Shown: positions 59,401 through 64,000, counted from the first letter of the stretch. The stretch: 64,000 nt of DNA from Delphinus delphis (GCF_949987515.2 NC_082702.1:52297600-52361599); one strand, 5' to 3'. Notes: a model not told the origin generated them from the letters alone. A program made the numbers and translations.

Positions 59401-60904
59401 CATGGAATGTTATGATATTTATTCTAAAACCTGGACAAAGCAACCCGCTTTAACCATGGTTAGAAAGGTGAGAACGATATCTTGTGATAACTAATTCACA
59501 AATTGGATTTTAAAGTTATGTTTCTTCATTTCCTACGTATGCCTTTTAACACAATTGATAGTGTTAAAAGAATTAACATGATAGAATTCTGTCTTTGTGG
59601 GTAGCTTGCCTTCACTATTACCAGCCACACACCAAGCTAGGAAACGGTGTGTGAGAGCGTTTACCTTGGCAGTGGGCTCTGGGCAGCGCTGCTGTGTCTG
59701 AGGCCCACGCCTGATAAATGCTTTGTGACTGCACTAACCTAGGAAGGAACCAGGTCTCCCAAACGTGTTTTCTTAATCATTGTGCAGGACTGGGGGGAAA
59801 CATTAATCCATAGGTAGAGAACTGCCATTGCTGAGTAGGATGAAAACAAGTGGCTCGTGTTAGCTGTTTACAGCTCAGTCTGTATTTCTTTTCCCTGGTG
59901 GAGGCTGGAGTTTCATCATCAGGCCAAAGCCTTGTCCAGCGCCCTAGGTATTTTACACCGTGGGTACCGGGATTTACTCATAATATGATCTCTCACCGTC
60001 TGTGCCCTTTCGACTGACTGACTTGGGGCAGGAACTGAATGATGTCTTGCTCCAAGGAGTCCACATCTGGGACTCTTGAAATCGTGGTGAGAACAGAGAG
60101 CCTGGGAAGCCTCTTTAAAAGTTAGGATTATTTACTCACTTAGCGGAATAGTATTAGATGGAGTTAATCCTTTTCTGAGGATTAACAGTGTGTGTATTAC
60201 CTTGCTCTTCTCATTTTTAAAAGCCTCTGTTGTAATATTGGAAGGCACCATACATAGTCTTACTATTAGAAGTCAGATCCTTTTCCAGATATTTGCCAGT
60301 GCTCTCTAGCCAAGCTGGTATTTACTCGCCCAACTTTAATAATAAATGTTGCCTCCCCCACTGTTGCTTTCTCCTTTCAGATTGGCTGCTATGCAGCTAT
60401 GAAAAAGAAAATCTATGCCATGGGTGGAGGATCGTATGGAAAACTCTTCGAGTCTGTGGAATGTTATGACACACGGACCCAGCAGTGGACCGCTATCTGT
60501 CCACTGAAAGAGAGAAGGTGAGAGAACTTGGATAAGGACTGTGCAGAGCCCCCTTCACCTGGCTTTTGTTTTTCCCTTCTTTCCGGCTAATCTTTTATTT
60601 GACTTGGCATTTGGTTGATATAACATTAAATTAATAAGCCATTTCCTGAAAAAGGAAGACCCATGTATTTGTGAAACGTTGAATGGCGCAGAGCTGAAAC
60701 AAGCGTAAGAGGAATTATGGAATCGGGTCATGGGTTGTAAATCTAATACCTAGTCTGCCCTATGTGGCCTTTCAGGTTTGGAGCTGTAGCCTGTGGAGTC
60801 GCCATGGAACTGTATGTATTTGGGGGAGTCAGAAGTCGTGAGGACATCCAGGGGGGCGAGATGGTAACCTGCAAGTCGGAATTCTACCACGATGAGTTTA
60901 AAAG
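17277..60904 (+). CDS. GAN: Gigaxonin (KLHL16), BTB-BACK-Kelch adaptor of CUL3 ligase; exons 1-9 of 11, 3' end outside window
   Basis: The coding sequence joins 17277-17443, 49171-49285, 51581-51931, 54074-54291, 54511-54632, 58237-58349, 59318-59467, 60381-60517 and 60776-60904, giving 1502 nt with no stop or frameshift. Translation begins MAEGSAVSDPQH and shows a BTB domain (about residues 20-130), a BACK domain (about 134-236) and Kelch repeats from about 274, each with a Gly-Gly doublet (VGGEE, FGGQD, LGGED, MGGGS, FGGVR). Known role of the family: the BTB binds CUL3 and the Kelch propeller recruits substrates, for gigaxonin intermediate-filament proteins and tubulin cofactors, for ubiquitin-dependent turnover in the cytoplasm. 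Loss causes giant axonal neuropathy in humans. Human gigaxonin has 597 residues, so about 97 are missing to the right. The positions of R138, R269, R477 and E493 agree with human numbering, so there is no indel. Intron phases are 2,0,0,2,1,0,0,2,2. Confidence 0.97.
18950..19110 (+). repeat. L2 3' end, sense
   Basis: GTGTAAGCTCCAAGAGGCC, CAGGGACTTTCC and ATCCCTGGCACACAG resemble the L2 3' end. Confidence 0.5.
19533..19968 (-). repeat. Extra-long CHR-1-related SINE, antisense
   Basis: GGCTGCGTGGGTCTTAATTG, then an unusually long series of ~20-bp 'GGGATCTTTxGTTGCGGC' type units, GGGCTCGAACCCGTGTCCCC and GACCACCAGGGAAGTCCC. Duplication CTAGCAGTA at 19524-19532 and 19969-19977. It is about 100 bp longer than the other long SINEs here because of the repeated inner units. 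Confidence 0.9.
22735..22918. repeat. Polypyrimidine minisatellite (C/T-only, about 39-bp units)
   Basis: About 180 bp contain almost only C and T on the + strand. A unit of about 39 bp (CCTTCCCTTTCCCC then TTTCCCTCCCCTCCCC) recurs about three to four times with small changes. The minus strand is a G/A tract with many runs of three to five G. Confidence 0.92.
25761..25967 (+). repeat. CHR-2-type SINE, sense, with TSD
   Basis: GGGCTTCCCTGGTGGCGCAG ... poly-A. The duplication AAGAATGGGAAAAGA is at 25746-25760 and 25968-25982. Confidence 0.96.
26041..26553 (+). mobile_element. L1 3' end, sense, 5' truncated
   Basis: GGAATATTACTCAGCC, GAGTCTGTCATACAGAGTG, ACTACCAAATGTAAAATAG and CAACATTGTAAAGCAATTAT run into AATAAAATAAA. 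This is the cetartiodactyl L1 end of ORF2 plus 3' UTR; there is no intact frame. Confidence 0.93.
26568..26777 (+). repeat. CHR-2-type SINE, sense, inserted at the tail of an L1
   Basis: GGGCTTCCCTGGTGGTACAG ... poly-A. The duplication AAAGAGTATACTTA is at 26554-26567 and up to 26790. It starts within a few bases of the L1 A-rich tail. Confidence 0.95.
26862..27189 (-). repeat. CHR-1-type long SINE, antisense, truncated at its head
   Basis: TTTGGCTGCTTGGGTCTTCG ... GGCAGGCGGATTC. The final ~30 bp of the reversed head (CCACCAGGGAAGTCCC part) is absent. Near-duplicate CAGAAACAACTTTTTAA and CAGAAACAGCTGTTTTTAA flank it. Confidence 0.9.
27240..27960 (-). repeat. L2, antisense
   Basis: CGTTCATTCATTAAACTTTT, CTGCTCTGAGGAAGTGCC, AAGCCAGACTAGAGGG and GGGCACTGCAATGGTTCTGAC follow reversed L2 order, strongly diverged. 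Confidence 0.55.
28472..28584 (-). mobile_element. Very short (113 bp) L1 insertion, antisense, with TSD
   Basis: Poly-T, ACGTCTTTACTAGAGTATAA, CTGCTTTATAACAAAGTGAA and ATGTTCCCATATCT. The duplication CTTAGATTTTT is at 28461-28471 and 28585-28595. Confidence 0.92.
28930..29165 (+). repeat. L2-like segment, sense
   Basis: GACTTCCTGCTTTTTACTGG and CATCCTTCAGGACCCGG resemble L2. Apart from this, 28600-29930 shows nothing recognisable. Confidence 0.35.
29933..30151 (+). repeat. CHR-2-type SINE, sense, with exact TSD
   Basis: GGGCTTCCCTGGTGGCGCAG ... poly-A. The 15-bp duplication GAAAGGATGAATACA is at 29918-29932 and 30152-30166. Confidence 0.96.
30461..30818 (-). repeat. CHR-1-type long SINE, antisense, with TSD
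   Basis: TTTGGCTGTGTTGGGTCTTC ... CACCACCAGGGAAGCCC. Duplication TCCATGG(A/G)CTCTT is at 30448-30460 and 30819-30831. Confidence 0.94.
31080..31470. repeat. Ancient L1-like trace
   Basis: TATTTGTTATGACGTCATAT, TTGCTTCATCATTCCTC and GCCACTATAAACAAATT resemble the old repeat at 165-560. Strongly decayed. Confidence 0.35.
31797..31985 (+). mobile_element. Non-autonomous hAT-like MER element
   Basis: GGGTTTGGCAAACTTTTTCT, AAGGGTCAGAAATATTTTAG, ACAAAAACAGGCTG and GTGTCAACCGTGATCTAGAG match a familiar hAT (Charlie-group) MER element. The subfamily name is not certain. Confidence 0.6.
32527..32910 (-). mobile_element. L1 3' part, antisense
   Basis: TTGAAGTAGAGTGGATTTAC, CTGTACAGTAGGACGTTGTT, CCCTTGGCAACCACAAGTC and TAGATTCCACATATAAG are reversed cetartiodactyl L1. 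Confidence 0.9.
32930..33480 (+). repeat. L2-like, sense
   Basis: CAAGGTTCTGTCTTCTC, CCAGGCCTGGACATCCG, GTTGTCCTTCATTACC and CTGCCACCAGAGTGATGTTT resemble internal L2 sequence. Confidence 0.45.
33640..34430 (+). repeat. Ancient L1 3' UTR, sense
   Basis: AATCATCCATTGAACACC, TTTGCATATTCTCACATTAC, TTAATTACAAAGGGAAAAAT and TTGACATCATGTTTTCCCC match an old mammalian L1 3' UTR. An opposite-strand relative lies at 35035-35300. Confidence 0.7.
34431..34812 (+). mobile_element. L1 3' end, sense
   Basis: GAACTTATTTACAAAACAG, CTTATGGTTACCAAAGGGG, ACACTTTGCTGTATACCTG and AAATCAACTATACTTTAAT are the sense L1 3' end, followed by an A/T-rich tail to about 34855. Confidence 0.9.
35035..35300 (-). repeat. 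Ancient L1 3' UTR, antisense
   Basis: TTTTTGGCAAGAACAGCACA, CTGCACCCTCCTTGGTGCAT and GGGGCGAGACTTTGAG are the reverse of the old L1 3' UTR also present in sense at 33640-34430. Confidence 0.65.
36957..37313 (-). repeat. CHR-1-type long SINE, antisense, with TSD
   Basis: TTTGGCTGCTTTGGGTCTTA ... CGCCACCAGGGAAGCCC. Duplication GGGG(A/C)TGTTATTTTA is at 36942-36956 and 37314-37328. Confidence 0.93.
37374..37555. repeat. 91-bp tandem duplication
   Basis: AGACCTGA...TCAGTGAAGGATTAAG...GGAGAGAATATTCC occurs twice with a period of 91 bp (copies start at 37374 and 37465). The match is almost perfect, with the second copy fading at its right end. Confidence 0.93.
37778..37977 (+). repeat. CHR-2-type SINE, sense, with TSD
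   Basis: GGGCTTCCCTGGTGGCACAG ... poly-A. The duplication AAGAATTGGAGGCA is at 37764-37777 and 37981-37994. Confidence 0.95.
38701..40000 (+). pseudogene. SLC31A2: SLC31A2 (CTR2) processed retrocopy, 5' truncated, remaining frame intact, with 3' UTR
   Basis: The frame reads LLFDFWSVHSPAG and then MALSVLVVLLLAVLYEG from the ATG at 38746, ending at the TAG after ...YLAYPHLSMT at 39102. This follows mammalian SLC31A2 (probable low-affinity copper transporter 2) with no intron. The 118 codons from the internal Met equal the 118 left in the 143-residue human protein, so there is no frameshift or stop. The true N-terminus (about the first 11 residues) is missing. Three membrane segments remain, with the M-x3-M motif of TM2 (MLAIM) and the G-x3-G of TM3 (GVVLG). 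About 900 bp of 3' UTR follows, with an AATAAA at 39963 and A-rich remnants. The copy interrupts an old antisense L1 that resumes near 40001. It sits in GAN intron 1 in the same orientation. I found no clear target-site duplication. Confidence 0.85.
38746..39102 (+). CDS. Open reading frame of the SLC31A2 retrocopy (118 aa, internal Met start)
   Basis: This is the uninterrupted part of the retrocopy frame that could be translated from the ATG equal to human Met26. It would give a protein with TM1 (ALSVLVVLLLAVLY), a Ser-rich loop (QSSSSSES), TM2 and TM3. It would lack the extracellular His/Met-containing N-terminus that precedes TM1 in CTR2. No promoter of its own is visible, although transcription through GAN would include it. 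Whether it is expressed is unknown; being intact may simply mean that it is young. Confidence 0.45.
   Translation: MALSVLVVLLLAVLYEGIKVGKARLLHQALMSLSISTSQQLIEETDQSSSSSESPAVSRTHLRWFLCPFGQSLLHVAQVVIGYFMMLAIMSYNTWIFFGVVLGSGAGYYLAYPHLSMT
41425..41690 (+). repeat. L1 3' end, sense, older
   Basis: ACAACACGGGGAATATAGCC, ATCGTATACCTGGAACTTA and CATCAACTATACTTTAATT are a diverged L1 3' end. Confidence 0.8.
42101..42223 (+). repeat. tRNA-derived SINE, short form, sense
   Basis: GGAACTTCCCTGGTGGTCCA, GATCCCTGGTCAGGGAAC and CGGCAAGGCC plus poly-A. It is a short head-only form unlike CHR-2, and is followed by an L1 tail trace at 42240-42290. Confidence 0.88.
42601..42695 (+). repeat. tRNA-derived SINE, head only, sense
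   Basis: GAATTCCCTGGTGGTCCAGT, GGTTCAATCCCTGGTCAGCG and CAACC plus poly-A, about 95 bp. Confidence 0.85.
42713..42912 (+). repeat. CHR-2-type SINE, sense, with TSD
   Basis: GGGCTTCCCTGGTGGCGCAG ... GTACCG and poly-A. The duplication AAAAAGAATTGG(GG) borders both ends. It lies within 20 bp of the previous SINE tail. Confidence 0.95.
42965..43235 (-). repeat. L1 3' end, antisense, old
   Basis: TTTATTAAGGTATAATTGAC, AGTTTCAGGGTGTACAACAT and AGGCACCGTGCTGTACACTT are a reversed old L1 3' end. Confidence 0.85.
43560..43860 (-). repeat. L2, antisense
   Basis: ATTGAACATCTATTCTTCG, AGGAACTTGAGGTTAATAAA and related phrases follow reversed L2 order. Confidence 0.45.
44210..44503 (+). mobile_element. 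MER8-type DNA transposon (Tc1/mariner, Tigger group), TA duplicated
   Basis: It starts CAGTTGATCCATGAACAGCA and ends GATACCAAGAGATGACTG, with TA on both sides (44208-44209 and 44504-44505). Inner phrases TTGGTATCCGTGTGGGTCC and AATCAGTCCCTCGAGG are MER8-like. It encodes no transposase. Confidence 0.8.
44710..45350. repeat. Unidentified repeat-like block
   Basis: The block runs from GAGAAAGAAACCACATAG to GGACTTGGAGCTCAGAGG. Its style (long, GC-moderate, several overlapping open frames on both strands, no splice-like structure) suggests an old interspersed repeat, but I cannot assign the family. A + frame at 44967-45350 (127 codons) ends in a Leu/Lys/Glu-rich segment and resembles no protein I know. 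Confidence 0.3.
45800..46640 (-). repeat. Ancient L1-like repeat, antisense
   Basis: CTGAAAATGTCTATTCTGTC, GTTTGGCTGGCTATAAAAAT and TTTTGAAGTCATTTCCACAC resemble the same old repeat family as 56330-57226. Confidence 0.45.
47672..48005 (+). repeat. CHR-1-type long SINE, sense
   Basis: GGGACTTCCCTGGTGGCACA ... CAGCAAGACCCAACGCAGCC then an (AATG)n tail. GAGACTTGA flanks both ends. Confidence 0.93.
48210..48850 (+). repeat. L1 ORF2 end and 3' UTR, sense, decayed
   Basis: CTCCCAGGGATACACCCAAG, AGCAGTACTGTTCACAATAC, ATCAACAGGAACGTGGCATA and CAGAAGATTACAGACAGC follow the L1 end, in the last 1 kb before GAN exon 2. Confidence 0.8.
49171..49285 (+). CDS. GAN: GAN exon 2 (residues 56-94, BTB)
   Basis: The acceptor is TTTCTTAG and the donor is GTATGA. 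The exon completes the split arginine codon and continues as TKLNYNPPKDDG, then ISVMVMREILDYIFSGQ, the central helices of the BTB domain that contribute to dimerisation and CUL3 contact in this family. It is 115 nt long and ends in phase 0 at Gln94. It is separated from exon 1 by the very long intron 1 (31,727 bp). Confidence 0.97.
49286..51580 (+). other. GAN: GAN intron 2 (2.3 kb)
   Basis: GT-AG, phase 0. Apart from one CHR-2-type SINE at 50772-50988, no feature is recognised. Confidence 0.9.
50772..50988 (+). repeat. CHR-2-type SINE, sense, in GAN intron 2
   Basis: GGGCTTCCCTGGTGGTGCAG ... long poly-A. The A-run plus TC on each side forms the target duplication. Confidence 0.95.
51581..51931 (+). 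CDS. GAN: GAN exon 3 (residues 95-211, end of BTB and most of BACK)
   Basis: At 351 nt this is the largest exon, and it is phase 0 at both ends. It finishes the BTB domain (VVQAADLLLLTDLK) and carries most of the BACK domain, with the characteristic segment AAENCIGIRDFALHYC. In CUL3 adaptors that segment leads into the helices forming the cullin-binding groove. Arg138, mutated in some human giant axonal neuropathy patients, is present. Residues 98 and 100 read Ser and Glu where I recall Asn and Asp in human, both conservative changes. Acceptor TTCTTACAG, donor GTACTC. Confidence 0.97.
51932..54073 (+). other. GAN: GAN intron 3 (2.1 kb)
   Basis: GT-AG, phase 0. It holds one long CHR-1-type SINE (53151-53511); the rest shows nothing recognisable. 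Confidence 0.9.
53151..53511 (+). repeat. CHR-1-type long SINE, sense, head-truncated, in GAN intron 3
   Basis: AAGAATCTGCCTTCCACTGC, GGGTTCGATCCCTGGTCGG, repeated GCCCACATGCCGCAACTAG-type units and CCCGACGCAGCC, then (TAAA)n. The first ~25 bp of the head is missing. Duplication AAAGTATATCAT is at 53139-53150 and 53512-53523. Confidence 0.92.
54074..54291 (+). CDS. GAN: GAN exon 4 (residues 212-283, end of BACK and linker to Kelch 1)
   Basis: The acceptor CCCTCCAG precedes GTC CAC ATG, read as VHMKDVMSALW. The exon completes the BACK domain, then runs through a Ser/Gln-rich linker (PLSQPQQGEAM) to the first Kelch strand CIVTVGGEER. Residue 265 is Ser where human has Asn (from memory). Arg269, a human disease position, is conserved. 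The donor is GTAAGC, leaving two bases of the Val284 codon. The next intron is only 219 bp. Confidence 0.97.
54292..54510 (+). other. GAN: GAN intron 4 (219 bp)
   Basis: Short GT-AG intron (GTAAGC to TCTCCTTAG), phase 2, repeat-free. It is the shortest intron of the gene seen here. Confidence 0.93.
54511..54632 (+). CDS. GAN: GAN exon 5 (residues 284-324, Kelch 1)
   Basis: After the acceptor TCTCCTTAG the exon completes Val284 and reads SRKPTAAMRCMCPLYDP and then QLWIELAPLSMPRINHG. This is the Kelch 1 pattern, with a Trp in the strand and the 'P-M-x-x-x-R-x-x-H/F-G' turn. It is 122 nt long, donor GTACTG, phase 1. Intron 4 before it is short (219 bp) and intron 5 after it is 3.6 kb. Confidence 0.97.
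55820..56054 (-). repeat. CHR-1-type SINE, antisense, in GAN intron 5
   Basis: TTGGTTGCGTTGGGTCTTAG, GATCGAACCCGGGCCCCC and CTCCACCAGGGAAGTCCC. TGAAG(T/G)TCACTT flanks both ends. Confidence 0.9.
56330..57226 (-). repeat. Ancient L1-like repeat, antisense, in GAN intron 5
   Basis: TTTAATGTGGGTCTAGTGG, TTGTTTGTCTAAAGATGTC, TTTTGCTGGGTATAGAATTT and GTAGTGTGCTTAGGCAAC match an old, widely dispersed mammalian L1-related sequence. Confidence 0.65.
57240..57454 (+). repeat. CHR-2-type SINE, sense, with TSD, in GAN intron 5
   Basis: GGGCTTCCCTGGTGGCGCAG ... poly-A and (TAA)n. The duplication AATTATTTGTAGG is at 57227-57239 and 57455-57467. Confidence 0.95.
58237..58349 (+). CDS. GAN: GAN exon 6 (residues 325-362, Kelch 2)
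   Basis: Acceptor TTTTTTGCAG, then AA completes the Glu codon, followed by GFLFVFGGQDENKQ. The exon carries the Gly-Gly doublet of Kelch 2, the Tyr-Asp-Pro and Trp positions (SGEKYDPDANTW), and ends ALPPMNE before the donor GTAAAA. It is 113 nt long and ends in phase 0. I see no difference from the human residues I recall. Confidence 0.97.
58540..58860 (+). repeat. L2-like segment, sense, in GAN intron 6
   Basis: CTTTGGGACCTTTGCCAGG and CTTCTCAGCGAGGCCTCCCC resemble L2 internal sequence. Confidence 0.4.
59318..59467 (+). CDS. GAN: GAN exon 7 (residues 363-412, Kelch 3)
   Basis: Acceptor TCTTTTCAG, then ARHNFGIVEIDGMLYVLGGE, giving the Kelch 3 blade with its Gly-Gly at about 380-381. The ECYDIYSKTW segment follows. 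The exon is 150 nt (50 codons), phase 0 on both sides, donor GTGAGA. Residue 406 is Ala where I recall Asp in the human protein. Confidence 0.97.
60381..60517 (+). CDS. GAN: GAN exon 8 (residues 413-457, Kelch 4)
   Basis: Acceptor CTCCTTTCAG, then IGCYAAMKKKIYAMGGGSYG, the Kelch 4 blade. The segment FESVECYDTRTQQWTAICPL follows. Residue 443 is Thr, where most Kelch repeats and the human protein as I recall it have Pro in the Tyr-Asp-Pro turn. The exon is 137 nt, donor GTGAGA, phase 2 inside an arginine codon. Confidence 0.97.
60776..60904 (+). CDS. GAN: GAN exon 9 (residues 458-500, first part of Kelch 5); last GAN exon in the window
   Basis: Acceptor GGCCTTTCAG, then FGAVACGVAMELYVFGGVRS, the start of Kelch 5. 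The loop reads EDIQGGEMV, with Ile482 and Gly485 where I recall Ala and Ser in human. It ends with CKSEFYHDEFK and two bases of the next Arg codon before the donor GTATTT. No match to the expected next exon (starting with Trp-Ile-Tyr-Leu) was found in 60905-64000. Exons 10 and 11 are therefore taken to lie beyond the window. Confidence 0.96.
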
Positions 60905-61139
60905 GTATTTATGAATGGTTTCATGCGGCTTCTGCAACTTTTTCTTTATGCTTTCAAAGGCATGTTTTGCTTTGTTTAGTTTTGTTTTCAAATTATTTCA
61001 TTGAATTTATCTATTTATGTCTAATGCATAGTAGATATTTATTCAGTGACTTCGGAAATCTTGGTAACTCATAGGAAAGCCATAGAAGAATGTTTCTGAA
61101 ATGTAGATCAGACCTTGACACTTCTGATAGCTTTTAGGA

Positions 61140-62045
61140 GAAAGTTTAAACTCCTTAACTTAGCAGATATGGCCTTTTGTGATTTGGCCTATGTCTACTG
61201 TTTCTGCTACTGTTCAACCCAGATGCGTCACTTGAGTCCCACTGAGTGACTTTTTTCCTCCAAAACATGGTATGATTGTCTCAGCTCTGTGCTTTTTTTT
61301 TTTAACATCTTTATTGGAGTATAATTGCTTTACAATGGTGTGTTACTTTCTGCTGTATAACAGTGAATCAGCTGTATGTATACATATATCCCCATATCCC
61401 CTCACTCTTGCGTCTCCCTCCCACCCTCCCCATCCCACCCCCACTATCCCACCCCTCCAGGCGGTCACAAAGCACCGAGCTGATCTCCCTGTGCTATGCG
61501 GCTGCTTCCCACTAGCTATCTGTTTTACGTTTGGTAGTGTATATATGTCCATGCCACTCTCTAACTTTGCCTAGAGTCTGTCATACAGAGTGAAGTAAGT
61601 CAGAAAGAGAAAAACAAATACCGTATGCTAATGCATATATATGGAATCTAAGGAAAAAAAAAAAAAGGTCATGAAGAACCTAGGGACAAGACAGGAATAA
61701 AGACACAGACCTACTAGAGAATGGACTTGAGGATATGGGGAGGGGGAAGGGTAAGCTGTGAGAAAGCTCTGTGCTTTTGTACTATTCTCTTTGCCTAATA
61801 GTTCCCTTCCCATGTTTATCCAGTTAATTTGGCCTCTTCCAAAACTCTGCTTAATCATCACTGCCCAGAGAAAGCCTTCTCACACCTCGCAGTCTGAGTC
61901 AGGCTCCTCAGTCTGGGATCCTATACATCTCTCTCTTGGATGTGATAGAGGTAACGGAAGCTCCTTCAGGACAAGTTCCAGCTCAGCTTTGGGTCCTAGC
62001 TTCTGGCATCATACCTGGCCAGTGTCAGACACTCAGTAAACGTGA
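61140..62045 (+). repeat. L2, sense, split by a twin-primed L1, in GAN intron 9
   Basis: TTTAAACTCCTTAACTTAGC and GATTTGGCCTATGTCTAC before, and AGAGAAAGCCTTCTCACACC and CATACCTGGCCAGTGTCAG after the L1, are consecutive L2-like sequence ending near CACTCAGTAAACG. Confidence 0.6.
61293..61764 (-). mobile_element. Twin-primed L1: antisense 3' part plus inverted 5' part, exact TSD
   Basis: 61293-61569 is reversed L1 3' UTR (poly-T, ATCTTTATTGGAGTATAATT, GGCTGCTTCCCACTAGC, ATGCCACTCTC). 61570-61764 is forward L1 from just upstream (GAGTCTGTCATACAGAGTG ... GGGTAAGCTGTGAGAAAG). The duplication AGCTCTGTGCTTTT is at 61283-61296 and 61765-61778. Confidence 0.92.
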
Positions 62046-63129
62046 TGTCAGAGATTCTTAAAACATCTGACAGGCCGCCATATGTCTTGTAAAGTAGACA
62101 GCATCCTTCCAACCCCCTCACTTCCCTCCTCTGACACGTTATATTGTTGTAGCCACCAAACAGTATTGTTATTGCAGTAATATGTTCAAATCCTACAGGG
62201 AAACTGCCCTGCTGAAGTTAATCTTGTGGTAGCATTTCAACTGTGTTACCAGAAGGGGGCGCCAGAATATAATGTTCAAGTTCATACTATTTTAGATAAG
62301 CAAACAATGAGCGGTTGCCAAGATTTTAGAAATATGTATAAATGTTACCTAACTATTAGTGTATTTTAAAGTTAGGATATTTGCATAGCCTTTTTCCCCC
62401 CTCTTTCCTTCAATTACAGGGAGCAAACAGTCTTAGGAAAATTTACTAGACAACGTGTGAGAGCAGTTTGAGAATGCTTGCTCTGGTAGCGGTGGGGGGC
62501 AGAATTTCAAGGACTTTGCTACACTTCTCTTCCATAATATGTTACTGCAAGGGCTGACTGTTCAAGGTATGAAGTAGTTTATTAATTTCTTGCCCAAATG
62601 AATCCCAAAACAGTGTGCCCAACCTCATTAACAAGCAGTGGTCAGTACGTTTGGTTTCTGATAAAATATTGTTATAAGCCTTTGTCATAATGACTGAATT
62701 ACTGTTTGGACAGTGTGAGCTAGAGAGCTATAAACTCTCTTGCTGAAGTAATCAGGGTTGCTTATGGTTTTACCATTTTCTGTCCCTATTTTGATTGTGT
62801 AGGACTTAAATCTGGCTGTAAAGTTTTTTATCTGCCCTTGATATGCTAGCAATTATTAGAACCTTTAGATTTCTGTCAGGTTGTCTCATATTAATATAGT
62901 TGAGAAGCTTCAGATATGAGTATATTACTTGCTTTCAGTTCATAATTGTTAAACGTGAGTATTGCTTCTTCCTTGCTGTTTAAAAGCACTTCCAGATAAA
63001 GTTTGTATTATCTTTAGTTTGCTTATATTCAAGCTTTCCAGTGTTGATTCACAAACAGAACGAAGAAAGCTTAACTTCTGTTGATGTATAGGATTCTTGT
63101 TTAGATAACACTAAACATGCATATAACAC

Positions 63130-63320
63130 TAAGTGCCGTGTATTAACTCATTTAATCTTCAAAACAACCCTCTGAGATACAGTTACTCTTTTTATTCCTA
63201 TCTTGCATACGAGGAAACCAAAACACAGAGAGGTTAAGTAATGTGCCCCAAAACACACAGGTAGCAGGTGGCAGAGCTGGAATTTGAACTCAGGCCCCAG
63301 AGTCCACATTTTCAGCCACC
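63130..63320 (-). repeat. MIR, antisense, in GAN intron 9
   Basis: TATTAACTCATTTAATCTTC, CACAGAGAGGTTAAGTAATG, GGTGGCAGAGCTGGAATTTG and AGGCCCCAGAGTCCAC give the reversed MIR core. Confidence 0.85.
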
Positions 63321-64000
63321 ACACAATATTGCCTTAAAAATATAGGCTTTCCCATAAATATCTATAGAAGGAAAAAAAATCTATAAGTAGTTTATTTCTT
63401 TAAAGATCAGATGTTTCCAAGTGTGTGATATTTGCATACTCTGGAAACTGTTGCCAGATGAACAACCTGCATTAGATTGGAGACCATTTACTGTTTTTAA
63501 GTAATCTCTTGTCTTTCCTGTCTTTGTTCCCTATTTTTAGGTTAAAACTTTCCTGGAAAAATGCCATATCTTACTATTTTCTGTGTTTCTGACTAAAAAC
63601 AAAACTATGTGAAGGAAAGCAAAAAAAAATTGCCATTATTTCTACCAAGTCATGGCAACAACTTCATATATCCAGAAAGACAGTACCTCTATTTCTGTTC
63701 CTTGAATCCCTGTTCTTTTACTCGTACTACCATCCTCCCAGTGGTCCATATTCAAAATAAGGTCATCTTTGATTCTCTCTTATGCTTCACATCTCATGAG
63801 TTGCCAAGTTTTTTCTTTTTTCTTTTTTTTTTAAACTCTGTAGTATTTTTCACACATCCCCCCCACCCCTTTATTTTTCTGCCCTGACTCCAGTGAGCTC
63901 ACTCTTTTATATGTGCAAAGTCTTCTAACCAGTCTCTCTAATACATTTCACCTACTTGTGCTTTTGAAAGATTAATCTGACGTTGGTCATTTCATTGTGA

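Larger units (their letters stand above)
58350..60775 (+). other. GAN: GAN introns 6, 7 and 8 (968, 913 and 258 bp)
   Basis: Three short GT-AG introns (58350-59317, 59468-60380, 60518-60775) that separate Kelch-repeat exons 6-9. Intron 6 has an L2-like segment at about 58540-58860. Introns 7 and 8 show no recognisable element. Confidence 0.9.
60905..64000 (+). other. GAN: GAN intron 9, 5' part (runs off the window)
   Basis: It starts with donor GTATTT. It holds an L2 copy split by a twin-primed L1 (61293-61764) and a MIR (about 63130-63320). 62050-63120 and 63330-64000 show no recognised feature. No exon 10 sequence is seen. Confidence 0.85.

Noticed and set aside
60905..64000. GAN exon 10 within the right end
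   Set aside because: No segment after an AG acceptor encodes the expected Trp-Ile-Tyr-Leu-Asn start; intron 9 continues past the window.

Overview
The window is a piece of nuclear genome from a placental mammal, almost certainly a whale or dolphin. The evidence is the dense set of tRNA-derived SINEs that begin GGGCTTCCCTGGTGGCGCAG or its relatives, in short (~200 bp, CHR-2-like) and long (~330-430 bp, CHR-1-like) forms. Cetartiodactyl-type L1 3' ends, ancient L1, L2 and MIR copies, an MLT1 LTR and a MER8 transposon make up most of the rest. Whether the animal is a toothed or a baleen whale cannot be told from this sequence alone.

The one protein-coding gene is GAN (gigaxonin, KLHL16), a BTB-BACK-Kelch adaptor of the CUL3 ubiquitin ligase, on the + strand. 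Nine exons can be placed to the base: 17277-17443, 49171-49285, 51581-51931, 54074-54291, 54511-54632, 58237-58349, 59318-59467, 60381-60517 and 60776-60904. All introns whose both ends are in the window are GT-AG, the reading frame is unbroken, and the joined coding sequence is 1502 nt (500 residues plus two bases). Residue numbering matches human gigaxonin with no indel. The last two exons (about 97 residues, end of Kelch 5 and Kelch 6) must lie beyond the right edge.

Layout: 1-16.7 kb is intergenic DNA upstream of GAN, filled with old repeats, and no exon was recognised in it. About 16.87-18.0 kb is a CpG island with the promoter, the 5' UTR and exon 1. Intron 1 (31.7 kb) holds most of the repeats and a processed SLC31A2 (CTR2 copper transporter) retrocopy at about 38.70-40.0 kb, whose remaining reading frame is intact. 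It also holds a polypyrimidine minisatellite (22.74-22.92 kb), a 91-bp tandem duplication (37.37 kb) and several inverted SINE or L1 pairs. Exons 2-9 are grouped in 49.2-60.9 kb. Intron 9 carries a twin-primed (internally inverted) L1 with exact target-site duplications, and then runs off the window.

I found no novel multi-gene system. The points most worth a second look are the SLC31A2 retrocopy, the twin-primed L1, the G-quadruplex/triplex-prone tract in intron 1, the inverted SINE pairs, and a roughly 640-bp repeat-like block at 44.7-45.35 kb that I cannot name.
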